A DNA stretch of 64,000 bases from Cylindrobasidium torrendii FP15055 ss-10 (taxonomy: Eukaryota; Basidiomycota; Agaricomycetes; Agaricales; Physalacriaceae). The stretch covers positions 85,449-149,448 of the forward strand of contig KN880469.1 in assembly GCA_000934385.1 (NCBI GenBank), given 5' to 3'. The first letter of the stretch is position 1; each line of letters starts with the position of its first letter. Both the position numbers and the translations under genes were made by a program. Under the pieces are notes generated by a model. That model had not been told where the DNA came from. It did no database searches and saw nothing but the letters and a program-made list of their open reading frames with translations. Shown here one piece after another: positions 21,788 through 33,000 of the stretch.

Positions 21788-24089
21788 ATGAGCACACGCG
21801 CCGCCATTCTCACAGGCGAGCATGCTCACCCACAAATGAAATTGTATTGAATTCTACTCAGTCAGCGATTCAGCCTCACAAGATGCGGCGCTGGACAAAT
21901 CTGGCCCAAAGATCCAAGAAATCCTGCGTGAAGCTGGCATAACTTGCTCGTACTCGCAGATTGTTCCAGACGATGCTGCTAACATCAAGGAGGTTGTTCT
22001 TTCTTGGTCGGACAAGCAGGATGTGGATCTCATTCTCACCACCGGTGGGACTGGATTTGGGACTCGAGATGTGACCCCAGAGGTGGACATCGGCGAAATG
22101 CTTGGATAAGTTCTAACTCGTCTTATAGGCCGTAAGCCCTCTCCTCGAGCGTCAGGCTCCTGGAATTGTGCATCTTCTTCTCAGCTCATCACTCAAACAC
22201 ACACCGTTTGCGTCCTTGTCTCGTCCAGTCGCAGGGACGTGCAAGAAGACACTAATAATCACTCTTCCTGGAAGCATCAAAGCGGTCACTGAGAACCTCA
22301 ATGCGTTGCTTGAAGCAAACGTCTTAGGACATGCCATAGAACTCATTCGCGGCGGAACGGGGGCAGCCGTACATTCGACTATGGGACAAGGTGCAGATTC
22401 GACGCCTGCAAAACACGAGCATCATCATCACCACCACCACCACCATCACGGCCATTCTCATGACCATAAGCATCCGGTCGCTCGAACGTCACAAGCACTG
22501 TCCCAGGACACTCACACTCCCGGTGGGCAGTACACAATTTACGCGGGGGTACGCTGACAGCAATTCTTAGTGTCCGCTCGCCATCGAGTGTCCCCATATC
22601 CGTTGGTATCCTACGAGGATGCCATTGCACGGATATTGACTACATTGAGTCCTCTCAAGGCTGTTACCCAGCCTGTCAGTCTGCCCGTTGCGAAATCGTT
22701 CAGGCGTTAACCTGTATTACAGGTTACACCATCGCTTACAGGCCATGTTCTCGCCGAAGATGTGTATGCCCCCTCGGACGTTCCATTGACTTCTACAACG
22801 AGTGTCGATGGGTATGCATTATCAAGTGAAATCTTCGACCATGATGATTGGTCAGGCAGCTCATAACTATTGTCTATAGCAAGTCAACCCCCAGGCGTAT
22901 ACTCCGTAGTCACATCCTCCTCCCATCGAATAACCGACACGCTTGCCCCCGATACCGTGTACCGTATCAACACCGGCGCACCACTTCCCGCGGGAACCGA
23001 CACTGTCATTATGGTCGAGGACACCCGACTGGTCGAGGACACCCGACTGGTCGAGGAAAAGGACGGCGAAGAAACAAAGGTCGAGATTCTGGCTGCCACT
23101 GACCCAGGCGAGAACATCCGCGCGCCAGGCTCTGACACCAAACGCGGCGACCTCGTTCTCAGAAAAGGCGACCGCATCGTCAGCCCCGGCGGCGAGATTG
23201 GCACCTTGGCGTTTGTGGGCCGGCAAGAAGTCTCTGTCGTGCGTAAACCAGTCATCGCTATCCTCTCCACAGGAAATGAGATCGTGGATTTGCAAAGAGG
23301 AAATCCAAACGGGAAGGCTGAATGGGGCGGGATTTGGGATACGAACAGGCCGTCGCTCCAGGCAGCTATAGAAGGTCTTGGGTATAAAGTCGTCGATTTG
23401 GGAATCGTCTCCGATGTGTAGGCTGCTATCGTCCTCTTGCATGCCACTGTTAACATTTTGTCTAGCGTTTCCGAACATGTCGATGCCATGAAGCGGGGAC
23501 TCGCTTCTGCGGACATTCTAGTCTCCACTGGTGGTACTTCCATGGGTCCGTCCGACTTGTTCAAGCCCGTTATCGAACACGAACTCGGTGGGACGATCCA
23601 TTTCGGCCGGGTGACCATCAAGCCAGGAAAACCCACAACGTTCGCCACTGTACCCTGGGATGGCGAGCAGAAGCCAGTTTTTGCACTGCCCGGGAATCCA
23701 GCGTCCGCTTTGGTGACTTTTCATATCTTCGTTTTGCCTGCCCTTCGGAGGCTCGGGGGATGGGCAGAAACAGCCTGCCAGTATCCTCGCGTGAAAGTGA
23801 AAGTGCGTTTCTGTGCTTTACTGAAGCGCCATGTTTTGATTTCTCGAGATAGATAACGAACGCGATGAACCTTGACCCACGAACGGAATTCCATCGTGTT
23901 ATCATCAAGGCGACAGGAAGCGGATTGGTTGCAGAGAGCACTGGTGGACAGAGGTCGAGTAGAGCAGCGAGCATGAGTGGAGCCAACGGGCTGGTCATCT
24001 TGCCTCAGCTGAAAGAGGGAGGGCCAAAGAGACTTGAAGCAGGAGACGCAGTGGATGCTCTGGTCATCGGAGAGCTACAAATGGCTTGA
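21788..24089 (+). CDS. cnxE: Molybdopterin biosynthesis protein, MogA-MoeA fusion (gephyrin/CnxE type)
   Basis: The N-terminal MogA-like G domain starts MSTRAAILT then VSDSASQDAA, with LILTTGGTGFGTRDVTPE and LIITLPGSIKAVTENLNALL. The C-terminal MoeA-like E domain has VTPSLTGHVLAEDVYAPSDV, YRINTGAPLPAGTDTVIMVE, VIAILSTGNEIVDL, ILVSTGGTSMGPSDL and FALPGNPASALVTFHIFVLP. The protein adenylates molybdopterin and inserts molybdate to make Mo cofactor for nitrate reductase and related enzymes. The linker between domains contains ten His in a row (22420-22449) followed by GHSHDHKH. The first intron (21816-21861) uses a GC donor. An 18-bp tandem duplication lies in the E domain at 23014-23049. Confidence 0.92.
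23014..23049 (+). repeat. 18-bp exact tandem duplication inside cnxE
   Basis: Two adjacent copies of GTCGAGGACACCCGACTG encode VEDTRL twice, and a partial third copy (GTCGAGGA) follows. The frame is kept. Confidence 0.9.
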
Positions 24090-24187
24090 CGATGAAAGGA
24101 TAAAAGTACAAGTAGTGTATACATATGAGGAACCTATGAATTTGGGTCAAAACTGACAACGATATATCATGCAGGAACTTACAGGCT

Positions 24188-24834
24188 CTATTCCGCCTGT
24201 AGTGCAGCTAATTCTGCCTCCAGCTTGAGCTTCTGTTTCATGAGTGCGTGCAGCTTTCCGTGTTCTAATCGTTGTTGGGCTGTTGTTCCTGCGGTCGGCC
24301 GGGCAGGGACAATCTTCAGAGCTTCGTCCTGGAGAGATATATAAGAGGAGATACAGCTGGGTGCGATGAACACGAACTCTTGCTTTCAGCTGGGTATTTC
24401 TCTTGCGTAGAACCTCGAGACCGGCCACTGCACGTTCAATAAGTTCGTTGACCGTGGGATCGATTGATTCTGCAAGCTCGTGCTTGAACCGCTTGACTGT
24501 GCCCTCGCTTGTGAGGATAAACACCTGGAAGGGTGTACTATGAAGACACGGTATTAGGTGAGAGTTGTAGAACACACCCTATCATTGGACAATATCTTTG
24601 TCATTCGAGAGTACCCATTTGTTCCATCGCGTGTGATAGCCTCACAATCCAATGCCTTGGTGCAGGTTAGTACGATTACTGATTGGTGGACTAGCAGCGC
24701 ACCGCATCACAGCAGCCCTCAAGAGCGGCAACACAGTCCAACAAACTTGGCGGACATCGCGTCACCGAATGGTCTACCGGCGCCGAGTCGAACACGGACT
24801 GTCTTGCCCTCGAATTCGTACGGGACAGCGACAT
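24188..24834 (-). CDS. spc19: DASH complex subunit Spc19
   Basis: Four exons can be joined in phase. The first exon starts MSLSRTNSRARQSVF and holds SLLDCVAALEGCCDA. The next reads ALDCEAITRDGTNGYSRM and TKILSNDR, joined at CCAG to VFILTSEGTVKRFKHELAES. IDPTVNELIERAVAGLEVL and RKRNTQLKAR follow. The last exon is a coiled coil, LMKQKLKLEAELAALQAE. The order SLL..ALE..C, then G..Y.RM.K.L...R.F.L.....V, then DPT.NELI.RA..GL is that of Spc19. DASH/Dam1 rings couple kinetochores to microtubule plus ends. The protein is about 165 residues, normal for the family. Resemblance is from memory of the pattern, so the call is moderate. Confidence 0.6.
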
Positions 24835-25433
24835 CGCGGTCAGAGGCTAACCCCACGTGCGATTGATGTACTCGCTGCACCCGGCCCTAAAGTCGGCAAG
24901 TGCCGGGCCGGCTACATAAATGCGTCGATCGCGCCTCTTGTTTTTCTTCCCATCGTGTCCGACTCAATCACTCGAAGTGCCAGCCTCGCGCAAGGGAGAA
25001 GAGCCGCTTTTAACGAGCGGACCTTTTCCCAGTGGCATTATTATTTCACAATTGGGGGAGCGAAGGCGGTCGAGCAATCGGCTGCCCACGAGAAGGAGCG
25101 TTTCTGTCGTGCTGGCTTGAGACCTCTGCTTCGGCAGTGTTGACTCGGTCGGTGCGGTGGATTCGCGTCGTCATATTCCTGTATCCTGCCGTAGTAGTCA
25201 CTATGTGTCCTTGACGGTTCTGGTAAAACCATGACGAAGACATTCTTCCTAGTTACTCAGTAGTATCTTCAATGCAACTCAGTCCTTCATCATCATGAAC
25301 GTGAGCTTCAGCAGCTCCATCTGTCAGAACGAGCGCCAAGGTTGCGTGTCTGGAAAGTTGAAGCAGCGGTCTGCCCCATATTAAATATCTTCCAATACAG
25401 ATACTCTATGCATATCCCAAATAATACACACTA
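24835..25433. other. Intergenic, GC-rich inverted repeat upstream of spc19
   Basis: CCGGCCC at 24881-24887 and GGGCCGG at 24905-24911 form a perfect 7-bp inverted repeat, 47-77 bp upstream of the spc19 ATG. It is followed by CTACATAAA. I see no gene in the interval. The kex1 3' end lies on the far side. Confidence 0.4.
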
Positions 25434-27769
25434 CTATCTCCTCCTGCCCTCGTCCTCTTCATCGCTATCTCCAACATCGAAGATTGGCTGGGGCGACGGC
25501 GGATCCATCGCCCTCTCCTTTCCCTTCACACTCGCCGCCCTCGGTGTATACGGCACCTCATCATCCTGGAAGTTTGCCGTCGACATGCTCTGGGCCAACG
25601 GAACATGCTCCTCATCCCGCGTCTCGCGGTTGTTCATCGGCAACCGCAGCTTGCTTTGATTTCTCCGCATCCTCCAGCATAGGAAAAGGCCGATGAGCAG
25701 CCCAACGACAACGAGCACAAGGGCGGCTGAACCAGCGTTGTAATAGGCCTCCCACATCGCTTTGTCCTGCTGTGGGCTTTTGGTAGACGTCGGCAGGGCA
25801 GCAGTGTCAGACTGGTCGATGAACACCGGCTTCACATTGTCGCCAACAGAGCTCGCTATTCGTGCAGAACCTTCGAGGATTTTGGAAAAGTCCATGCCCA
25901 TAAAGCGAAGGATCATGTCGTGCGATGTATGCGGCAAGTCGAACGGAACCATATGTGATGAATCAAAGATCTAGTAACGCGTTCAAAAGTGCACTTCGAC
26001 AGTGCAGATGGAGCTGACCTTGGCATAGGTCAAGTTGCGCGACTCGACCCATGTTCCCGCCGCGGAGCCATTGACGTTCCAGTTCTGTGTCTGCACGGTC
26101 TGTCGAAATTTAACCATTAGTACAGCGCCCTTGTCGAAGCACATACATACGCACCCCGAGGCCCTTCGCTCCATTCCAAGTCATCCCCGCAATCATATTT
26201 TCCATGCCCACATAGTTGCAAATGATATCCTGGTCTCCAACAAAGAGCAGCACTGGTATCCGTTCAAGAACAGACGGAAGGATACTGATGGATGAATTCT
26301 CGGTTTTCTCGTGAAGCGCCATGTGAACGCTGCCTCGACATTCAACCCACTTTGTGGAGTGGTCCTCAGCGTGTAGTGCACGCACTACGTCGTCTCTCTG
26401 TGGAAGGTCAGCATCATCATTTCCCACGCGGCAATAACCAAACGCACATCAAGATAGTCGGTGACAGGCTTGATATCTGGCGGCCAGTTCATACCACAAG
26501 CAGGGTACTCGTCATCCAGACGGACGTCGTAAATGTTCATGCACATGTCCTTGCCGTCCTTCCTGAAATCCTGTCTGTTAGTGCAATCCATTGCACACAC
26601 CAGCAGACGCACTTTTTGTGGCGAACCTCTGAAACTGCGTACAACAGTTCCTCGCACTTGTTTACCACGACAGGCTCGTGGTCAGTGATGGCATTGACCA
26701 TCTCCATGCACTCGTCCGTAGCTTTGCGGCTTTCCTTCCAGTACTAAAGGTGCGTCAGACAATGTAAGGCTTAGATGAAGGGCGTGTCGCACGTCTGAGT
26801 TCTCCTCCAAAACTCCCATTTTAACAAGATAGTCAATGTAGGAAGGATAATGAGAGCGCGCGTCTATCCAGCCGTTGCCGATGGCCACGCCTTTCAGCTG
26901 CGCAGCGTTCGAAGACAGAATACCATCGGCTGGAGTAAATGAGCAAAGAAAAGTAGGAACAGAAGAAGAGGCCACAAACCAAAATAAGGAATGTATTGCC
27001 CTGCGTAGCTCTCGCCAGCGAGGTAAGTCTAGAAGCATTAAGCCTGAATGCAGCTAATTCGTGTTGGGAACGCCTACATCAACATTGCGGTACTCTGGGA
27101 AGATCTTGTAGAAGTTGCGAAGGAATTCCAGGAATTGCTCAACAGTGGTGGCAAAGTCATGCACATAGTTGTTCGTGCTGGTGTACGAGAATCCAGTCCC
27201 AGCCGGTTGGTCAACTAGAGCAAGCCTATGTAAGTAGGCGCCAAGCGTGTCAAATCATTTACGCACCGTATACCATCGTGGTATATTCCTCCCACCCGCC
27301 TTCGACCACTTTGAATCCACCTTTCCCATCCATCCGCCACGGTCCGTTTTCCATCATCAATCCATCGAAACTCGAGCATCCTGGTCCTCCCTATCTGGCT
27401 CGTTAGACGGAGAAGAGGTAGTCTGATGTTCAGTCCTACATTGAACCAAAATAATACGCGCTCCCTGTCCGCTGCGCGCCTATTCTTGACCAGCACGAAG
27501 AACAAATGCGGAGTGACCTCCGTTTCTGCAGCGTTTTGCGCGTTTGGGTCCGATGGGATATGGCCAGCGAATATTTTGAGAGGATGGTCGGGGTCCTGGT
27601 GGATATCAGGCAGCGAGGGCACGTAGAACGACGCGGCTGAGGGCACTAGAAGGTGATCTTAGTACTTGCTCCGCAGCCAATGGCGGATTATTGGGCGCTT
27701 ACAATCTGCTGCTCTCGTCACACTGGCTATAATTCCAACGGTCCATGCCCACAGGGAGGCGTATAACAT
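25434..27769 (-). CDS. kex1: Kex1-type Golgi serine carboxypeptidase
   Basis: Start at 27769 gives a signal sequence ([20 protein letters not shown]); a longer in-frame start upstream would mask it. The oxyanion block [14 protein letters not shown] spans an intron. The catalytic Ser is in [11 protein letters not shown], the Asp in [16 protein letters not shown] and the His in [16 protein letters not shown]. The S1' region [13 protein letters not shown] is also present. After the catalytic domain a single membrane span ([18 protein letters not shown]) precedes an acidic cytosolic tail ([14 protein letters not shown]) that serves Golgi retention in Kex1. The enzyme removes C-terminal Lys and Arg left by Kex2 cleavage of secreted precursors. 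There are many short introns. Confidence 0.92.
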
Positions 27770-28662
27770 GTCGGGAGCGAGATGGGTGCCCCTTCGAGCA
27801 TGCACTGTCCAGATAATGTTATAATGAGCGTTCGGGGTCAAGCGACGTGTTCGGCCGCGATCACGGCCTACCGCTCCGCTTCAGAAGTTCGACTCGCGGC
27901 CATCGCAACGCTTCGTTCAATCTGAGTATGATACTTGCATGCCTTCTTCACGGACTGTTGAACACAATTGACTAGCAGCACAACTGCACAATCTTGTACT
28001 TCAAAAGCATGGCTCACCTGAATCCGTGTTGGCCTGCGTACAACAACGTTGTTACTTTCTGTTCCCACCGTTCCCACCTTCCAGCGTCAAGACTAAGTGC
28101 AGTCGATTCTGCAAACATTACCGTCACTGTACAGCCCCGTCTTTATCAGTCACACGCTTCAATGCCTTTACACGCGGTCTTCATGGTGAACGAATACGAG
28201 AGCCCTGGCAAGGCTGGTACTCAATAATTTCTTGTAATTGACTGGGCTTTACGCTACGGACTCCGTCGCAGAGAAGCTCCAGGTTAATGCTGGTTTAATG
28301 AGGACCCAGAACCGACCAGTGAAAGTAGCGTGCTCTGGCGTGCTGTAGGCTGCGTTGACAATGTCCTGTACCAAAGACCCCACCGTCGAGCCACAAGTCC
28401 ATTGAATTCCTCCTCTTCGAGCGCTTCTGACGGAGCATGAGTATGATTGAATACCTCCGGCGCGAGCACGCTGTTCCGGATTTGATCATGGAACAGACAA
28501 TTGATGTTAACCACAGGATGCCATCAGGATGCTATATACACTATTGTACAAGGGTGAATTGAAATTACACAGCAAAGATTCCTTCGAGATAAGAAATGGA
28601 AATGAAGAGCGATGACAAAGCACACCAAAATGAAAGCAATAACAAGAAGGCCATTCAGGATT
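27770..28662. other. Intergenic, no gene seen
   Basis: About 890 bp lie between kex1 and spt3, both on the minus strand. It contains the kex1 promoter and spt3 3' sequence. A short hairpin, GGCCG(CGATCA)CGGCC, is at 27853-27868. No convincing coding frame was found. Confidence 0.45.
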
Positions 28663-29926
28663 CTAGATGAGAGCAACGCGTGTGCGGACAAGGCCACCGC
28701 GCCAGTTTCGCATACCCGCTGACCTATGGTGCGAGGAATTGCCTTGCATCCGTGTGAAGGCATCTTGAATGTGCTCCGGTTGAATAGCTGATCGTGCTTG
28801 TGGTGGTGGCAAGAAGAGGGTGCTGACAGGCAGCGCGTACTCGTCCGGAGATTCTTCTCGTCTTCGTTTCTCGGCCGGTCCCCCCAGTCCCCCGGCCTTG
28901 CGCTTTCCTAAGACTGGTGTGTTGTACTCTGCTTTGAGGTGTGCCTCTTCGAGTGATTTCTTGACCGAGAGACCGGCAAGCGTGAGGGAGCGAACCATCT
29001 CGAAAGCGAGGAAGCCGACGATATCTGCCGTTTCGTCGCCTTGCCTGAGGTCGAGATGAGGGGGGAGGTTGAGGAATTCACGGAATCGTTTGACTAGGCT
29101 CTATGAGTAGACGATGGAGATCAAGTATGAAACTACCTTTGCGGTAAGTGAAGGATGCTTGTCGACATTCCGAGTAGTGTGCATACTCTTCTCTTGTCAT
29201 TTGACGCGTTGCATCATCGGCTTCCTACATAGAAATGGATGGGGCGGTACAACGGATGTAAATAGTCTCGCACCTTTAGACGTTGGATGGACGCTTCGTG
29301 AGCTTCAAGGTCATCATCGTCCTCTTCTCCGTCAGACTCATGGCCACTCTTCTTGAGTGTTTCCGAATAGACGGTCATGATTTCCCAGGGGAGCTTTATA
29401 GTAATCTTCTGAGCTTTGGTCTCCAGTTGTTTGTCTAGCATCGGTATCGAGAGTGAGCATGAATAATAGTAGGAAAGAGCGCACCATCGCCAACAGTTTC
29501 CTCAAGGGCGTCGACTTCCGCACCGCCCCCAGCATTCGCATCGTTTGAGTCCTTGGCTGTTTTCCGAACTTCCTTCCAGGAGAGATATGTCCGCAACCGG
29601 TTGGTCTTGCCACGGTCATGTCGAATAAGAAATATGAGGTCTTCTGCAGATATGTTGCGCGCGCCGCGTCTGAGAGCCATTGCTTTCGCTTGTACAATCT
29701 GAATTTGGTTTGTCAAAGACCGCAAATCAAGGTGAACTGGACGCACCAACTCGATAACTTGACCACGGACAATGTCTTCGACCAGGTTGACAGTGTCCGT
29801 ATTGGGTTCTTGGACCTCCCCAAATACAAACATCTGGAAGAGATTTAGTTCTGAATGGAGACGCTGTAGGAGACAAACCATTTGCGAGATTTCACTAGTA
29901 TACTTGTATTCCTGCGTTGTGCTCAT
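28663..29926 (-). CDS. spt3: SAGA subunit Spt3
   Basis: About six exons. The histone-fold N-terminus reads YKYTSEISQM|MFVFGEVQEP, then TVNLVEDIVRGQVIEL, ALRRGARNISAEDLIFLIRH and DRGKTNRLRTYLSWKEVRK. These blocks are strongly conserved in Spt3. The central part has ITIKLPWEIMTVYSETL and an acidic stretch. The C-terminal half has MTREEYAHYSECRQASFTYR and KRFREFLNLPPHLDLRQGDE. Spt3 contains paired histone-fold halves and delivers TBP to promoters within SAGA. The start ATG at 29926 is only 93 bp from the Mec1 start on the other strand. Confidence 0.93.
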
Positions 29927-30019
29927 GATGGTCTGAAGAGCGATCGCGTTGCGTCAATACGCGACAACAACGCGTCCTTTCTCTATCCATGATCATCATC
30001 ATCACTAGCCACTCAAACG
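29927..30019. promoter_or_regulatory. 93-bp bidirectional spt3-mec1 promoter with MluI box
   Basis: The whole space between two divergent ATGs is 93 bp. ACGCGT lies at 29970-29975, and a near match, ACGCGA, is at 29959-29964. In fungi this box is an MBF site of S-phase genes, which would suit a checkpoint kinase. Binding is inferred. Confidence 0.4.
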
Positions 30020-33000
30020 ATGAATACCACGCCGCAGGATACAATCAAAGCTGCCATCCAATTCTTCGACAGCCCCGGACGTCTCAACGAACAGCAAGTC
30101 ACGTACATTGTCCAACTTGCAGAGCACTTTCTGTCCGAGGCGGAACCTTTGAGTGCCACCAACCACTGGAAGGCATATGAAATTGTGATGCAATGCGCCG
30201 AGCTCACATTTGAGGCAATCAACAAATTAGCCAAAGCCATCGTCGCCCGCAAGGCAGAACTACCACTGTCCGAGTTCAGCTCCGTCTTTCACTGTACCCT
30301 AGGCTTCATGGGCGTCGTGTCAACTTGGTTTGATCTCCAGGCGGAAGACGTCCGCCTCAATGCACCACTAATTTACGAACGTGCCTCAAAGGCTTTACTT
30401 GCTCTCACCCGTGCAATGGGTGCGCAGACATATAACGATTTCCCTGAGCTAGAAGAGGTCGAGCAGCTACGGTGTCTCTTCGCAGGAACGATCCTGCTGG
30501 TGGATGGTGCGTGCATGTCACATTCCGCGGATTTTGATTGACTTATCCTCCAGAGGTGCTCGCGGCTAATGAAGTCTTTCCTTCCCCACTGTATTTCACT
30601 CTAGAAAGCAACCCATCCTTGCAGACTGGATCGATGTTTTCTGTACGTGTAGGCTTTCTGAAAACGACATTATCAACCTCATAGAGATGCCTCAGAGTCA
30701 GGAAGCCCAGCGCCATATGAAGCTCAACAACCCCGTACTTGCCTATACCTGCGTATCCGCCTTAGCCCAGTTCTGGGAAGAATATCTGACAGCCGTTCCT
30801 GCTTCACAATGGCCTTCGGGCGACTTTGCATTTAGACTGAGCCAGGCAATCGACGCTACTCTTCACCGCCTTTTGTCGGCCTCAAGTTCTTTGGTTCCAC
30901 ACACAAGAGTCCGCATCGCCCTCTCCCTCCTTCGAACCCTCTCCAACCTTCGAGCACTACACAGTGTCTCATCCACCGCGCACGGTTGGAACATGTTACT
31001 ACTTCGACATCGCTTAGCTTCGGCAGAGTCCGACGGCTGGGATGCGATGGACCAATATCTTGTCGAAGTACTCGACGAGGGGAAAGTGGCCTTCACTTCG
31101 CGCGAGGAAATTCGCGAGGTTGCAGTGGCGATGAAAGATAACACTGGTTTAGCCTCGGTACGATAACAGTGTGATTCACACATTGGCACTCATTTCCATT
31201 ATAGAGATTAAGTGTAGCCTTTGCGAGTACTGTCGCGTCCAAGGCCCCAGAGACATGGCTAGTCGAAATCCAGAGGACCTTACTCGAGCTCGTACCCGAC
31301 ACCGACGGTGCCAAAATATCGGCAGTCATTGCTAGTCGTTTGACCGTGAACGAAGATCAAGAGATGGAGGATGTCGAAGGAGACTGGAAGGCTCGGGCCC
31401 ATTCCGCATTGACTGAACTTCTTTTTCCCGGACCGGTTGGATGGGAACACAAGCGTCTATCAGAGGCTCAATGTCTTCAAAATATGTACCGCACCGCGAC
31501 CTCATTCTTCAACCAGTGAGTTCACCTATTTGTTTTCGTGCGATCAACCCGCTAAATATCTTCGCCAGACATGTATCCTTTCCATCAGAATGGCGCATGG
31601 TGGCCACCTCCAGGCTTGGTGCTCTACTTGACCTTTCCCCCCCACAAAGTCATGGTAATCGACCAATGGTCCTACCATTATACCATGCGTACACCAAGTC
31701 TATGTTCACTGGCAATAAGGATGACTCTCCTTTGCAAGTCCGAAAAGCGGCCTTCAAGTGCACTAGCAAAATCATCAAACACGGAGCCTTCGACAAGTCC
31801 TTGTTAGCAGAGCAAAACGAATTCAGATATATACTCCACGGCCTTGAAGATCCTTCGCGGAGTGTGAGGCTTGCGGCTGGGTATGTTTTAGTCTTTTCTT
31901 TTGCCTCTTTACTGAGGGTGTCTGTAATAGCGAGGCGCTGAGGTCCTTGGCCGAATGCTTCGCTCAGCTTCCGACGCAACAGTTTGGCATCCTCTTTGAC
32001 TGGATCGACACCATCTCGGACTCGACAACACCATCGGGGAGGGAAACACTAGTGCTAACTATGGGAATTCTGGCCGAGTCAGTCGTTCATGCTCTACTCG
32101 ACCAAACCAACTCACAGATACTCAGATCAAAACAGTCATCCATCCAGCAACGTGCCTTGCAGTTTCTGATACTAGAGATGAAAAGGACAAATCCATTCTC
32201 CAAAGCGCAGGCGGCCAGTGAAGTTAGTGCAAGTTATTGCTCTCCAAGTAGACAGCTGACCAACCCAAAGATCTTTCGACTGTCACGCTTGCGCGCCATA
32301 GCCTCATGGCGAATGTATTTGCCTTTTATAGAGGATATTGCACCTTGCCTCCTTTCCCTCTCGAAACACTATCCCAGAATCATCGACGATGCATGCAATG
32401 TGCTGTCAATTGCACCCCGCCAATTCCACGAGCGCACTATTCGATACACACTGCCCGAAATCATTGCCAAGCACGACATAGGCGCTCTCGAGGATGTTAC
32501 GGACGGACTAGGCATTCCCATAGGGCGACTGTTATTCACTCACGGCGCAGCTATTCTTACACATTTGTACATGATGGACACCGGCCACATGCCTTCGCTT
32601 GAGTGGATGGCACGCAGGATGGACGATGCTGCCAACGGAAGAGGTGGTATCAACGCACAGAGTGTGACGCGCTCCTTCATTGCCGATCTTCTGCCCAGGT
32701 TAGCCATCAAGTTGGGCGACGCGGATGCCACGGTCGGAAAACAGGTACGGATATTGCTCGAGTTCAATGATGTTCACTGAGGTGTGTACAGGCCGAAATT
32801 GCTATAAAACGCGTGGCGAAAGTCTTTCATTCCGTCTCGGTAGAGGGAAAGCCTGGACGAACCTCAGTCACGCCAGATATGGCTACTTTTTTGCAAGGAC
32901 ATCTATTGACCATCATCGCCCGCTTGAACGATGTTCTATCCGAAGCGCTTGAGAAAAGTAATCTCGCGACAAAGCAGTCTGCCCTCCGAGGTTTAGGTGC

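Noticed and set aside
22420..22449. CAY microsatellite only
   Set aside because: It lies inside a continuous coding frame at a domain linker, so I list it as protein sequence, though expansion by slippage is possible.
24652..25143. 163-codon plus-strand frame
   Set aside because: It overlaps spc19 exons in antisense and shows no motif.
30863..31189. Antisense frames along mec1 and other large genes
   Set aside because: They mirror the codon structure of the sense gene and carry no family motifs.
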